Of a stretch of 42,185 nt of DNA, positions 1-7,962 are shown one piece after another (position 1 is the stretch's first letter; each line of letters begins with the position of its first letter). Source of the stretch: Candidatus Faecousia intestinigallinarum (GTDB lineage Bacteria; Bacillota; Clostridia; Oscillospirales; Oscillospiraceae); assembly GCA_018715805.1 (NCBI GenBank), contig DVKX01000049.1:1-42185 (forward strand), written 5' to 3'. The notes beneath the pieces were generated by a model. That model was not told the origin of the DNA and did not search any database. It worked only from the letters and a program-made list of their open reading frames with translations. The position numbers and the translations under genes are program-made.

Positions 1-300
1 TTGATAATTGCCTGCAAAAAACACCTGTTCCTCTTCATTGATCACTGTATGCGCAACAATATCTTCAATGCGGAAAATATGCCAAATAGAATAGGCAATC
101 GTCTTGCTATGATAACCGTCAGCGTTTATAAAGGGGATTGCGTTAAAATCTTCTCTGCATAATTCTTCTTTGAAAGATACCAAAGTTTGCATTAACTGAC
201 TTCGCAAACTAAGTAAAGTATCAATCCCCATCTTATAAGTATCTTTCTTTTTTATTTGTGCCTGCATTGTTTTGTTAAGCTCAGACCATTCCTGATTCAT
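1..300 (-). CDS. DinB-like protein, N-terminal part (cut by window edge)
   Basis: An open frame of 100 codons runs leftward from ATG at 300-298 to the window edge without a stop. A purine-rich ribosome site (GGAAAGGA) lies just upstream of the ATG. The peptide begins MNQEWSELNKTMQAQIKKK and contains the segment YHSKTIAYSIWHIFRIEDI. A histidine-containing helix of this type, with IWHI followed by RIED, is typical of the DinB/YfiT four-helix-bundle superfamily, whose members often bind a divalent metal through three histidines. Only the first part is visible, so the later metal ligands cannot be checked. Some homologues are labelled phage tail protein in databases, which is probably a misannotation. 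The base composition is AT-rich compared with the core of the window. The family call is from motif recognition only. Confidence 0.6.
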   Translation of the reverse strand, partial: MNQEWSELNKTMQAQIKKKDTYKMGIDTLLSLRSQLMQTLVSFKEELCREDFNAIPFINADGYHSKTIAYSIWHIFRIEDIVAHTVINEEEQVFFAGNYQ

Positions 301-464
301 ATGCAATCCTTTCCCAAATCCCGGCTGATTGTTCTCTGCTTTCGCCCCGCCGAAAAATCCTCCTTATGGGCTTCCCGCAGGTCGAGGGCTTCTTATTTGC
401 GCTGCCCATATCACATATGGAAACGGCAGGGGAATGCGTATGCCGCTTTTTCTCCGCCGTGCAG

Positions 465-493
465 TTGATTTTTTTACAATGCTGTGGTATGAT
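465..493 (+). promoter_or_regulatory. Sigma-A type promoter for the unknown membrane protein
   Basis: TTGATT at 465-470 and TATGAT at 488-493 are separated by 17 bases. They lie 55 bases before the ATG at 548, which has AGGAGG at 536-541. The rest of 301-547 holds no gene that I can support. Confidence 0.5.
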
Positions 494-547
494 CCTTTTA
501 TATTGTGAAAGAGAAATTATTATTTTAAGTATGTCAGGAGGCCGCGC

Positions 548-1630
548 ATGGAATTTCCAAAACTGAGCTTACCGCCAAAGGATTACAGTCTTTCGGACAG
601 CCTTGCAGACAAACAGCAAAGCGCTACCTTTGCCGGAAAGTTTTACTCTGTGATAACTGCATATCAGAAAGAACACAGCGCGCGGCTTACGTATACGAAC
701 TGCGACGCACAGAAGCAGCTGAAAGAAAATGCGTGCTCCACGATCAATGCTTACTACAGGGAGATGCGCTGCAAAATCGATGAAGAAATGCAGGCGTATA
801 TCCTGGAGCACCACGGGAAAATCGACTCCTGGAGCGATTCTGGCGGAGATACGGTGCTGCGGTACAAGCAAGTCGTGGACGCTCAGTTTGCCTTTGATTA
901 CTTCGGGGAAGATTTTGCGGTTACTTCTTCCGGGAAGATTGCCAGAAAATCTTCCAAGCTGATCTATCAAAACTGTTACCGCTTTCCGGGCACAAAAGAA
1001 TATCTTGCGGCAGAGGAAAAGCGGAAACAATTGAAAGACCGCGTCAAAACAGAGAAGAATAAGGGCGGCAGATCTTCCCTGCTGCTGAGTCTGATCGGGT
1101 TTCTCTACCTGCTGTTCAACATACTTTTCATTTTGGGGGATATGTTTTTCAGCTGCACCGGCGCTTTGGACGAATTCATTAATTCGAATATGGGCATAGC
1201 ATTTTTAGCAGCCATGCCGTATGTCCTGTATTCCCTGATCCTGGGTATATTCGGCGAGCTGTCAAGGGATATGTTCCTGTTTTTCACGGTTATTCTTCTG
1301 GGGGCTTGCCTGATCGGTATGTTGCTCTGCTTTTTTTGCTTCAGGAACAGCAGCAAAAATGTCAAAACCTTGAAGCAAGCGAAAAAAGAGCTGAATCGCT
1401 GGATAAAAAGTGCAGACTACAAGAAAATTGTAGCAGAAAACGAGGAGCTGCGCAAAAAGAATATGGATTTGGCAGAGCAGTGGCATAGAGCGTGGTATCA
1501 TTGGGTCTGCGGCATAAAGGATTCGGCAGAGGAAGGGTGGACAGAGGAAGTGGAAGTCTTCAAAAATGCCCTCAAGGAACTGGCTGAAAAAACCGACTTC
1601 AATGCGCTGCTCAAGCAGAAAAAAGAATAG
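548..1630 (+). CDS. Unknown membrane protein with central TM segments and coiled-coil flanks
   Basis: A 360-residue protein starting at ATG 548 behind a strong AGGAGG site. I do not recognise the family. The N-terminal half (about residues 1-170) is charged and soluble, with a lysine/arginine-rich stretch just before the membrane part. Three hydrophobic segments follow, at roughly residues 175-200 (SLLLSLIGFLYLLFNILFI), 213-237 and 240-267. The C-terminal 90 residues are highly charged (KQAKKELNRWIKSADYKKI) and look like an amphipathic or coiled-coil helix. There is no signal peptide. It stands alone, with its own promoter and no operon partner on either side, in DNA less GC-rich than the core genes, which suggests an accessory gene. 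Coding status is well supported by its length and ribosome site. The function is unknown. Confidence 0.75.
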   Translation: MEFPKLSLPPKDYSLSDSLADKQQSATFAGKFYSVITAYQKEHSARLTYTNCDAQKQLKENACSTINAYYREMRCKIDEEMQAYILEHHGKIDSWSDSGGDTVLRYKQVVDAQFAFDYFGEDFAVTSSGKIARKSSKLIYQNCYRFPGTKEYLAAEEKRKQLKDRVKTEKNKGGRSSLLLSLIGFLYLLFNILFILGDMFFSCTGALDEFINSNMGIAFLAAMPYVLYSLILGIFGELSRDMFLFFTVILLGACLIGMLLCFFCFRNSSKNVKTLKQAKKELNRWIKSADYKKIVAENEELRKKNMDLAEQWHRAWYHWVCGIKDSAEEGWTEEVEVFKNALKELAEKTDFNALLKQKKE

Positions 1631-2125
1631 CGCACGGCGTATCCATCGCGGATCTATCCCGCGATATATGATAAAATACGCTTTTCAGGAAGTTATTGCG
1701 GCATAAGCCGCCGAATGCCTGCGGTATGCTAAGAGAAAATATCGCTGCCCGCCGTTAAATGCTGTTTTGTACTGTCCCCAGCGGAGGGGCAAAAAACAGT
1801 ATGGCTTTGTATTTCAAGGCCGCTGCATAGAACATCTTTTTCAAGGGAGCGCAAAGCTCCCGCCGGTTTTCGATGTCTGTGCAGCGGCTTTTTGCTTTTC
1901 CGTTTACAACAGAAACTGCGGCAAGCCGCCCGCAATTCCTTTTGGATTGGCGGCAAATACGGCGCCTGCACCGCCCCAGACCGAACAAAAGCGGCATTGG
2001 CGCCTATGTTTCCGGGACTGGTCTCCTGCGCCGGCTGCTTCCTGTTGGACTGAAGGAAATGCAGCATACACGTCTCATTTGCCGTGGGTTCCTTTCCGTT
2101 TAAGATAAAGTCCCGGCCATCGCCG
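1631..2125. other. Gene-free stretch between two unrelated genes
   Basis: This 495-base interval has open frames on both strands, but none has a convincing start, ribosome site or protein-like composition. They are rich in Cys, Arg and Pro and overlap each other. Its main content is the group of hairpins listed separately at 1,770-1,929. The part from 1,930 to 2,125 shows no feature that I can support. Confidence 0.6.
1770..1929. other. Multi-hairpin intergenic element
   Basis: Three structured units follow each other. Unit 1: TACTGTCCCC at 1770-1779 can pair with GGGG at 1786-1789 and ACAGTA at 1796-1801. Unit 2 is nested: GCCGCTGCA (1819-1827) pairs with TGCAGCGGC (1880-1888), ACATC (1832-1836) with GATGT (1872-1876), and GGGAGC (1845-1850) with GCTCCC (1856-1861). 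Unit 3: GCGGC (1918-1922) pairs with GCCGC (1925-1929). Such an arrangement fits either a structured small RNA or a palindromic intergenic repeat. The sequence alone does not separate these, and no promoter was found. Confidence 0.45.
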
Positions 2126-3121
2126 TCAGTTCTGCCAGGGGGAGGCAGGGAAGCCCTGCTTCTCATGGCGGCCGAAGCCCCCCAGCAGGGCGTCGTAGCC
2201 TGCGGCATAGGTCAGCTGCACCCGCGCCAGCGCCAGGCAGTGCAGCCCCAGCTGCAGCGCCAATCCCAGCACATAAAAGAGCATATACGATGCCTCCTGG
2301 GACATGGGCAGCGGCACGCCCAAATAGCCCAGGATCACATCCCCATAGCATACCGCCGCCGCCAGCAGCAGCCCCAGATAATACCACCAGAAATGCAGAT
2401 CCAGCTTAAACAGCGCCAGGCTGTTCCCCCGGGTGATCCGGAAGCTCCTACGCACCGCCGCCATAGCGCCTGCTTTGGGGTCGTCCGCCAGGGAGAATTT
2501 CCCCATTTTCAGCCGGTAGGCCAGGGGCACCAGCACCAGCGCCAGCACGGCCATGGCCGCCAGCAGCATCGGCAGCAGCGCCAGGAAGAACTCCGAGCTG
2601 CCGATCAGTTCCCCCAGATCGATGGCGCCGCCGGCGGCGGACCAACGTACCGCCAATTCTATGATCGGATTTGCCAGAGGCGTGAGCAGCAGAATGTTCA
2701 TCAGCGGATAGAGCAGCATCATGGCTATGCCAAAATACATCAGCCAGATCAGCAGCTGGTAGCGCAGCACCGGGCCGAAGTTCCGGAAGCCCAGGGTCAG
2801 GTCAGCGGGGGCGACCAGCTGCCGCCGGGCGAAGCCCAGAATGACGAAAGCCATGCCGAACTCCCAGAAGGGCAGGACAATATTGATGGCGTAGCCCAGC
2901 AGGGTCTGCATGGTGGACATGGCCGCCCGGGCGCCCAGACCCCCCAGCCCTGCCGTGTCGTCGATCCCCAGCTGAAGCAGCAGATTCATCAGCGTCAGCA
3001 CCGTCATTACCGCCACAGTGATCCCGCTGTGGAGCAGCACCAGCTTCCTGGGGGAATTTCCCGCGGCGCGGAGATCCTCCTCCGCCTTTGCCCCCAAGGA
3101 AGAAATATCCCGAATGTTCAT
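2126..3121 (-). CDS. DUF975-like integral membrane protein
   Basis: A 331-residue protein starting at ATG 3121-3119 behind AGGAGG. It has about six hydrophobic segments spread over the chain, for example around residues 32-55, 80-97, 117-145, 180-205, 243-265 and 278-300. The cytoplasmic stretch SLADDPKAGAMAAVRRSFRI, followed by TRGNSLALFKLDL and a Trp-rich segment (HFWWYYLGLLL), resembles the signature of the DUF975 (PF06161) family: a run of small residues, a charged helix, then a Trp-rich transmembrane helix. These proteins are of unknown function, and many small-genome Clostridia carry several. It is divergently arranged with the XRE-TPR regulator at 3296, sharing a 174-base intergenic region, so that regulator may control it. 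The family call is moderately secure. The function is unknown. Confidence 0.7.
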   Translation of the reverse strand: MNIRDISSLGAKAEEDLRAAGNSPRKLVLLHSGITVAVMTVLTLMNLLLQLGIDDTAGLGGLGARAAMSTMQTLLGYAINIVLPFWEFGMAFVILGFARRQLVAPADLTLGFRNFGPVLRYQLLIWLMYFGIAMMLLYPLMNILLLTPLANPIIELAVRWSAAGGAIDLGELIGSSEFFLALLPMLLAAMAVLALVLVPLAYRLKMGKFSLADDPKAGAMAAVRRSFRITRGNSLALFKLDLHFWWYYLGLLLAAAVCYGDVILGYLGVPLPMSQEASYMLFYVLGLALQLGLHCLALARVQLTYAAGYDALLGGFGRHEKQGFPASPWQN

Positions 3122-3254
3122 AAGTTCCTCCTATATTTTTGAGCGCTTCTCAAAAGCACCGTAAAATTCTGGAATAGCTATAGTGTAATCCAAAGGACAG
3201 AAAATAGCAAATGAATTTTTTGAAAACAGGGCGGTAGCATTTTCCCCGGAGGTA

Positions 3255-3263
3255 TGGTATACT
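3255..3263 (+). promoter_or_regulatory. Extended -10 promoter element of the XRE-TPR gene
   Basis: TGG followed by TATACT at 3258-3263 matches the extended -10 form TGnTATAAT. No good -35 hexamer lies at the proper distance. The start codon is 33 bases downstream. Confidence 0.4.
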
Positions 3264-3295
3264 GGGGGTAAATCACAATTACCGGGGGTGTGCGC

Positions 3296-4081
3296 ATGGA
3301 ATTGGGAGAAAAGCTGCGGCAGGCGCGGCTGGCGGCGGGGCTGTCCCAGCGGCAGCTGTGCGGAGAGAAGATCACCCGGAATATGCTTTCCTTGATCGAA
3401 AACGGCAGCGCCCAGCCCTCTATGGACACCCTCTCCTACCTGGCCGCCCGGCTGGGGAAGCCCATGGCCTATTTCTGGGGGGAGACGCAGCCCGCCGCCC
3501 TGATCCGCGCCCGGGAATTTTGGGCGGCGGGGAACCCCAACGGCGTCCTGGAAGCTCTGGATCAGGAAGCAAAGCAGCAGCCGGAGGGGCGGCACCTGTG
3601 GAAGCTGGCGCTGCTGGCAGCCGGAGAGCAGGCGCTACAAGAGGGGCGGCTGCCCTATGCCCGGGAACTGCTGGAGGACTGCGGCGGCATTGAAAGCCTC
3701 TACTGGTCGCCGGAGCAGGAGCGGCGGCGGAAAATCCTTCTGGCCAAGGCCAGCCCGGATAGGCGCGGAGAGATCCTGGCGGCGCTGCCCCCGGAGGACG
3801 CGGAGCTGCTCCTGCGGGCGGAGGAAGCCCTGCGCCAAGGACAGGCCGGTCGCTGCGCCGCCATTCTGGAAGCCGCCGGTGACAAAGCCCAGCCGGAGTG
3901 GCTGCTCCTGCGGGGAGACGCTCACGCCGCCCTGGGAGAATTTTCCCAGGCCGCGCAATGCTTTCACCAGGCGGAAGCGTTCCTGCCGGAGAAAGTCCAC
4001 CCCCGGCTGGAGCGCTGCTACCGGGAACTGCGGGATTTTGAAAGAGCCTATTATTACGCCGTAAAGCAGCGGCAAGGATAA
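3296..4081 (+). CDS. XRE-family HTH regulator with TPR-like C-terminal part
   Basis: The protein has about 261 residues. I chose ATG 3296 over GTG 3290 because the GGGGG ribosome site at 3284-3288 is seven bases from the ATG but only one base from the GTG. Residues 1-62 form a Cro/CI-type helix-turn-helix: EKLRQARLAAGLSQRQL, then ITRNMLSLIENGSAQPS and LSYLAARLGKP. The remaining 200 residues are alpha-helical and Ala/Leu/Glu-rich with TPR-like spacing, for example WLLLRGDAHAALGEFSQAA near residue 205. XRE-plus-TPR is the architecture of the RNPP peptide-sensing regulators (PlcR, NprR, PrgX) and of many uncharacterised relatives. No small peptide gene is visible nearby. It is divergent from the DUF975 gene and ends in a strong terminator. 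DNA binding is well supported; the ligand is unknown. Confidence 0.8.
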   Translation: MELGEKLRQARLAAGLSQRQLCGEKITRNMLSLIENGSAQPSMDTLSYLAARLGKPMAYFWGETQPAALIRAREFWAAGNPNGVLEALDQEAKQQPEGRHLWKLALLAAGEQALQEGRLPYARELLEDCGGIESLYWSPEQERRRKILLAKASPDRRGEILAALPPEDAELLLRAEEALRQGQAGRCAAILEAAGDKAQPEWLLLRGDAHAALGEFSQAAQCFHQAEAFLPEKVHPRLERCYRELRDFERAYYYAVKQRQG

Positions 4082-4083
4082 GG

Positions 4084-4113
4084 AAAAGCGCCTGTCTTGG
4101 GACAGGCGCTTTT
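4084..4113 (+). terminator. Intrinsic terminator after the XRE-TPR gene (bidirectional form)
   Basis: A perfect 13-base stem pairs AAAAGCGCCTGTC (4084-4096) with GACAGGCGCTTTT (4101-4113) around a TTGG loop. It starts three bases past the stop codon. Its A-rich and T-rich flanks would also work on the other strand, between the convergent guaB gene and this one. Confidence 0.85.
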
Positions 4114-4145
4114 CTTATTGTTTCAGTACAGGGTTCTGCAAAACA

Positions 4146-4161
4146 CCGGCGCAAACGCCGG
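4146..4161 (-). terminator. Possible terminator of guaB
   Basis: CCGGCG (4146-4151) pairs with CGCCGG (4156-4161) around a CAAA loop, 18 bases beyond the guaB stop codon. Read on the minus strand it is followed by TGTTTTGC, a weak T tract. The stronger hairpin at 4084-4113 may act as a backup. Confidence 0.4.
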
Positions 4162-4179
4162 AAGGGCTTTTTCAACAAA

Positions 4180-5685
4180 TTATTTGGGGGAGGAGGTGGA
4201 ACGCAGGGTCACGTCGTGGTACCCGCCCTCCACAATGGAGGTGGAGGAGACAAGCGTCAGCTTGGCCTCCCGCTGCAGGTCGGGGATGGTGATGACGCCG
4301 CAGTTGCACATGGTGCTCTTCACCTTGTACAGGCTGGCCTCCACATTGTCGTGGAGAGAGCCGGCGTAGGTCACATAGGAGTCCACGCCCTCCTCGAAGG
4401 AAAGCTTCCCGGCGCCGCCCAGGTCGTAGCGCTGCCAGTTCCGGGCGCGGTTGGAGCCTTCGCCCCAGTATTCCTTCATATACGCCCCGTTCACCATGAT
4501 TTTGGGGGTGGGGCTTTCGTCGAACCGGGCGAAGTAGCGCCCCAGCATCAGGAAGTCTGCGCCCATGGCCAGCGCCAGGGTCATATGATAGTCGTGGACG
4601 ATGCCGCCGTCGGAGCAGATGGGCACATAAATGCCAGTCTCCCGGAAGTATTCGTCCCGCGCGGCCGCCACCTCGATCAGCGCCGTGGCCTGTCCCCGTC
4701 CAATGCCCTTGGTTTCCCGGGTAATGCAGATGGAGCCGCCGCCGATGCCCACCTTCACGAAGTCCGCGCCGGCGCGCGCCAGGAACAGGAAGCCGTCCCT
4801 GTCCACCACGTTGCCCGCGCCGATCTTCACGCTGTCGCCGTAGTGCTCCCGCACCCAGGCGATGGTCTTGGACTGCCAGCAGGTATAGCCCTCAGAGGAG
4901 TCGATGCACAATACGTCCGCCCCGGCCTCCAGCAGCGCGGGTACCCGCTGGGCATAGTCCCGGGTATTGATGCCCGCGCCCACCAGGTAGCGCTTCTTGT
5001 CGTCCAGCAGCTCCAGAGGGTTCTCCTTATGGGAGGCATAGTCCTTCCGGAATACGAAGCACACCAGGTGCTGCTCTTCATCAATAATGGGCAAGGCGTT
5101 GAGCTTATGCTCCCAGATGATGTCGTTGGCCTCTTTCAGCGTAGTGGCGGCGGGAGCCGTCACCAGCTTGGCGAAGGGGGTCATGAAATCCGCCACCTTA
5201 TCCGTGGGCTGCATCCGGGAAACGCGATAGTCCCGGCTGGTGACCAGACCCAGCAGCTTGCCTGTGGCCGTGCCGTCCTGGGTGATGGCCACGGTGGAGA
5301 AGCCGTTGGCCGCCTTCAGCGCCAGCACATCCGCCAGAGTAGCGTCTGGGGTCAGGTTGGAGGCGGACACCACGAAGCCCGCCTTATGGCTCTTCACCCG
5401 GGAGACCATGGCCGCCTGGGACTCGATGGACTGCGAGCCGTAGATGAAGCTCAGGCCGCCCTCCTTGGCCAGCGCGATGGCCAGGGTATCGTTGGATACC
5501 GACTGCATGATGGCGGACACCATGGGAACATTCAGGGAAATGGCCGGTTCTTCCTGCCCCTTGCGGTACTTGGTGAGGGGAGTGCGCAGGGAAACCCGGT
5601 CGGGGATACATTCCTCGGAAGTGTAGCCAGGAATCAGCAGGTACTCGCTGAAAGTGTGGCTGGGCTCGGGATAATAGTAAGCCAT
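4180..5685 (-). CDS. guaB: IMP dehydrogenase
   Basis: This enzyme oxidises IMP to XMP with NAD+, the committed step of guanine nucleotide synthesis, in the cytoplasm. The 501-residue product has the full TIM barrel with an inserted CBS-domain pair at about residues 112-225. The catalytic loop [12 protein letters not shown] places the nucleophile at Cys320. The phosphate-binding SDGG is at 358-361. The mobile flap carries Arg419-Tyr420 within NWQRYDLGG, equivalent to the Arg-Tyr dyad of protozoan IMPDH. The loop reads SICITR rather than the usual SICTTR, a change found in some anaerobe enzymes. Its length and C-terminal TMCNCGV segment fit a roughly 500-residue IMPDH form. The start at ATG 5685 has AGGAGG just upstream in a very AT-rich leader. 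It is convergent with the XRE gene and lies downstream of the YitT gene. Confidence 0.95.
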   Translation of the reverse strand: MAYYYPEPSHTFSEYLLIPGYTSEECIPDRVSLRTPLTKYRKGQEEPAISLNVPMVSAIMQSVSNDTLAIALAKEGGLSFIYGSQSIESQAAMVSRVKSHKAGFVVSASNLTPDATLADVLALKAANGFSTVAITQDGTATGKLLGLVTSRDYRVSRMQPTDKVADFMTPFAKLVTAPAATTLKEANDIIWEHKLNALPIIDEEQHLVCFVFRKDYASHKENPLELLDDKKRYLVGAGINTRDYAQRVPALLEAGADVLCIDSSEGYTCWQSKTIAWVREHYGDSVKIGAGNVVDRDGFLFLARAGADFVKVGIGGGSICITRETKGIGRGQATALIEVAAARDEYFRETGIYVPICSDGGIVHDYHMTLALAMGADFLMLGRYFARFDESPTPKIMVNGAYMKEYWGEGSNRARNWQRYDLGGAGKLSFEEGVDSYVTYAGSLHDNVEASLYKVKSTMCNCGVITIPDLQREAKLTLVSSTSIVEGGYHDVTLRSTSSPK

Positions 5686-5742
5686 GGGTTTATCCTCCTA
5701 ATTTATATATTTTTTATATTTATATTATTTTGTATATTATTG

Positions 5743-5764
5743 CCGGCAGGCGGAAGCCTGCCGG
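5743..5764 (-). terminator. GC-rich hairpin after the YitT gene
   Basis: CCGGCAGGC (5743-5751) pairs with GCCTGCCGG (5756-5764) around GGAA, six bases past the stop of the leftward YitT gene. The sequence that follows on the minus strand is CAATAATATAC, AT-rich but not a true T tract, so termination may be partial and guaB could receive read-through. Confidence 0.5.
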
Positions 5765-5770
5765 GAGAGT

Positions 5771-6685
5771 TTAAGTAACGGTGCTGCCGTCGCCGTCGTC
5801 CAGGAAATTATGCGCCTCTTTGCCGTCGTTGGTCAGGTGCTTGAAGTTGCCCATGACCTCCCCCACCTGGCTCACCGCCGCAAAGGTATGGGGATAGGAG
5901 CGGATAATGCCGGCAAGCGCCGTCACCTGGCTCTTATTCACGATGCAGATGAGGATGCTGGTTTCCTTGCCCCGGTACATCCCCTTGCCGGGGAGCAGGG
6001 TGGCGGAGTGGTGCAGCTTTTCAATGATGGCCTGGGAGATCTCCTGGGGATAGTCGGTGATGATCTCAAAGCGAATGGCGCTGCGCCCGCTTTTCATCAG
6101 CCGGTCAGTGACGGTGGAGGAGGTAAAGCAGTAGAGAATGCACAAAATCACCGGCTCCATCTGATAGTCGTATACAAAGAAAGAGGCCAAGGCCACCACC
6201 ACATTCAGGGCGAAGATCATCCAGAACACGCTTTTCTCCGGGCGGTACTTATGGATCACCGCAGCCACGAAATCCGTGCCGCCGGAATAGGCGCTGCCCT
6301 TCACCAGCAGCGAATAGCACGCGCCGTAGATAATGCCCGCCACCAGCGGACCCAGGATGGCGCTGGTGCCGTTATCCGTGGCATAGGCGAAGCGGCTCAG
6401 ATCCATCTGCTCCAGAATCAGGATGCCCACGGAATATACCACCACATACACCATGCTCCGCACCGCCAGGGGCTTGCTCACCAGCTTATAGACCACCAGC
6501 GCCAGAGGCAGATTAATCAGCAGGCTGAGATAGCCCACGCTGATGCCGGTAAGGTACTGGATCATGGTGCAGATGCCGTTCAGCCCGGAGGGAGCAAAGC
6601 GGTTTGGCAGGATAAAAAGCGTGTAGTTCAGGGCGCACACCAGGGCAATGGCGGAAATGACCGTATACGTCAACACTTTTTTCAT
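5771..6685 (-). CDS. YitT-family membrane protein with DUF2179 domain
   Basis: A 304-residue integral membrane protein. I place the start at ATG 6685 (MKKVLTYTVIS...), because the 27 codons upstream of it read through the promoter region. Five or six hydrophobic helices cover residues 5-200, including the family motif SAYSGGTDFVAAVIHKYRP. The C-terminal 90 residues form the soluble DUF2179 domain: FEIITDYPQEISQAIIEK, then TLLPGKGMYRGKE and an ACT-like fold with a Cys-rich strand (ILICIVNKSQ). YitT proteins are widespread in Bacillota. Their substrate is not established, although transport or nucleotide sensing has been suggested for the DUF2179 part. The protein ends in the acidic tail DDGDGSTVT. 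A consensus-like promoter at 6757-6785 drives it. The family assignment is secure; the function is open. Confidence 0.88.
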   Translation of the reverse strand: MKKVLTYTVISAIALVCALNYTLFILPNRFAPSGLNGICTMIQYLTGISVGYLSLLINLPLALVVYKLVSKPLAVRSMVYVVVYSVGILILEQMDLSRFAYATDNGTSAILGPLVAGIIYGACYSLLVKGSAYSGGTDFVAAVIHKYRPEKSVFWMIFALNVVVALASFFVYDYQMEPVILCILYCFTSSTVTDRLMKSGRSAIRFEIITDYPQEISQAIIEKLHHSATLLPGKGMYRGKETSILICIVNKSQVTALAGIIRSYPHTFAAVSQVGEVMGNFKHLTNDGKEAHNFLDDGDGSTVT

Positions 6686-6756
6686 GGCGAAAGAATCCCT
6701 TTTCTGCTCAATTGGTAGGGGAAATTTATCCGTGCATCCCCTATGGTATACCCTGT

Positions 6757-6785
6757 AATATAACATAGCTTTTCCCCAGGGTCAA
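6757..6785 (-). promoter_or_regulatory. Promoter of the YitT gene
   Basis: On the minus strand, TTGACC (6785-6780) and TATATT (6762-6757) are separated by 17 bases. They lie about 70 bases before the chosen ATG at 6685. Confidence 0.6.
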
Positions 6786-6871
6786 GGGGAAAAGCACGGG
6801 GAAGGGGTGGAAATTTCCGGCGCGGGATGCCGGGAGAATGAAAACAATCCGTAAACAATGGCCTTGCCCAG

Positions 6872-6899
6872 TTGAAAAAACAGGAAATTCCAATATAAT
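6872..6899 (+). promoter_or_regulatory. Promoter of the zinc-ribbon membrane protein
   Basis: TTGAAA (6872-6877) and a perfect TATAAT (6894-6899) are separated by 16 bases. They lie 40 bases before the start codon at 6939. Confidence 0.65.
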
Positions 6900-6938
6900 A
6901 AATCTATCTATCAAATAACGCAAACGCTTAGGAATAGG

Positions 6939-7328
6939 ATGATGGGAATGAATCGTTTTGGAAATTGGCTGCGGCGCTTCATGGCAGGGCGGTACGGCAC
7001 GGATAAGCTGAATATGGTGATCCTGGGTACCGGCGTGGCGGTGTGCCTCATATCCATGTTTTTCCGGATTCCACTGGTAAATCTGCTGCTGACCTTTCTC
7101 TCCTACGCCCTGCTGTTCTGGGCATTGTTCCGCACCATGTCCCGGAATACTTACAAGCGCTATCAGGAGAACCGGAAATTTCTGCAATTTTTTGACCGTC
7201 TGAAGGATCGGGAGCACCGCTATTTTGACTGCCCCCGCTGCCATCAGAGCGTCCGGGTGCCCCGGGGCAAAGGGAAAATCGCCATTACCTGCCCCAAATG
7301 CCACGAGCGCTTCGTGCGGAAAACGTGA
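6939..7328 (+). CDS. Small membrane protein with C-terminal zinc ribbon
   Basis: A 129-residue protein with two hydrophobic segments at about residues 26-42 (NMVILGTGVAVCLISMF) and 47-66 (VNLLLTFLSYALLFWALF), followed by a basic linker. The C-terminal zinc ribbon has CPRC near residue 98 and CPKC near residue 119, each in a treble-clef-like context (YFDCPRCHQSVRVPRGKG and ITCPKCHERF). The ribbon would face the cytoplasm after the second helix. There are several possible starts (ATG 6939, 6942 and 6948). I keep 6939 because AGGA lies five bases before it. It has its own consensus promoter and terminator, so it is a single-gene unit. Similar zinc-ribbon membrane proteins occur beside RNA and replication genes in Clostridia, but I know of no assigned function. 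Confidence 0.78.
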   Translation: MMGMNRFGNWLRRFMAGRYGTDKLNMVILGTGVAVCLISMFFRIPLVNLLLTFLSYALLFWALFRTMSRNTYKRYQENRKFLQFFDRLKDREHRYFDCPRCHQSVRVPRGKGKIAITCPKCHERFVRKT

Positions 7329-7373
7329 AAAGCCCGGCGGCTTTTCGGCATTGCGCTGACTTTCATACGTTGC

Positions 7374-7402
7374 GGCCAGGCGGCTTTTTCCGCCTGGCCT
7401 TT
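7374..7402 (+). terminator. Intrinsic terminator after the zinc-ribbon gene
   Basis: GGCCAGGCGG (7374-7383) pairs with CCGCCTGGCC (7390-7399) around CTTTTT and is followed by a short TTT run. The T run overlaps the -35 element of the next promoter. Confidence 0.65.
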
Positions 7403-7428
7403 ACAATGCGGCGCCTATTTGGTATAAT
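7400..7428 (+). promoter_or_regulatory. Promoter of the transporter - mrnC - rqcH operon
   Basis: TTTACA (7400-7405) and TATAAT (7423-7428) have an ideal 17-base spacer. The predicted transcript start is near 7435, leaving a leader of only about 18 bases that consists of little more than the ribosome site. Confidence 0.75.
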
Positions 7429-7452
7429 GCAGGAAAATGGGAGGTGTGGGCT

Positions 7453-7962
7453 TTGCGCATCAAGAAATTGTCGCGGATGGGGCTTCTGACGGCCATCGCC
7501 CTGATCCTCTTTACTGTGGAAGCCCAGATTCCTCCCCTGGTACCCATCCCCGGGGTGAAGATCGGCCTGAGCAACATCGTCACCGTGTTCGCAGTGTTCT
7601 CCCTGGGGGCGGGGGAGGGCTGCGCCATTCTCTTCTGCCGGATCTTCCTGGGGGCGGTGTTCGCCGGGAATTTCGCCACCATCTTTTATTCCGCCGCCGG
7701 CGGTCTCCTTTCCATCCTCACCGCCATCGGCCTGAAGAAGATCCTCACCGCCAAGCAGATCTGGGTGGCCGGCTGCCTGGGCGCCGTCGCCCACAGCCTG
7801 GGGCAGATGGCGGCGGCCATCTGGATTTCCGGCACCCCCAGCCTGGCGATCTATCTGCCGGTGATGTGCGCCATCGGCCTTGTAACCGGCCTTTTTACCG
7901 GGCTTTGCGCCCAATTTCTGGTGAATCGTGGAGAGAAGCTGTGGAAAACTATTTTCAAATGA
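7453..7962 (+). CDS. Gx transporter / heptaprenyl diphosphate synthase component I family membrane protein
   Basis: This is a polytopic membrane protein of about 169 residues. I prefer TTG 7453 as start because GGGAGG (7439-7444) sits eight bases upstream, whereas GTG 7444 overlaps the ribosome site itself. It opens RIKKLSRMGLLTAIALILF, then shows PIPGVKIGLSNIVTVFAVF, GCRIFLGAVFAGNF-like helices and repeated small-residue motifs. This matches PF07456 (Hpre_diP_synt_I), now usually named Gx transporter and related to ECF-type substrate-binding membrane proteins. The older name implies polyprenyl diphosphate synthesis, but no active-site motifs of a synthase are present. The transported compound is unknown. 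The 3' end overlaps the start of mrnC by about 20 bases, so the two are translationally coupled. Confidence 0.82.
   Translation: MRIKKLSRMGLLTAIALILFTVEAQIPPLVPIPGVKIGLSNIVTVFAVFSLGAGEGCAILFCRIFLGAVFAGNFATIFYSAAGGLLSILTAIGLKKILTAKQIWVAGCLGAVAHSLGQMAAAIWISGTPSLAIYLPVMCAIGLVTGLFTGLCAQFLVNRGEKLWKTIFK

Noticed and set aside
1729..2208. Leftward 159-codon frame and overlapping frames in the gap at 1.7-2.1 kb
   Set aside because: Cys/Arg/Pro-rich composition, several overlapping alternatives and no ribosome site; the hairpins explain this DNA better.
2084..3142. Rightward Gln/His-rich frame of 352 codons opposite the DUF975 gene
   Set aside because: Its composition is a mirror of hydrophobic codons on the other strand, and there is no start signal.
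4216..5778. Rightward open frame of 520 codons opposite guaB
   Set aside because: Antisense to IMP dehydrogenase, which has all its active-site motifs; the frame has no ribosome site and a Gly/His-rich composition.
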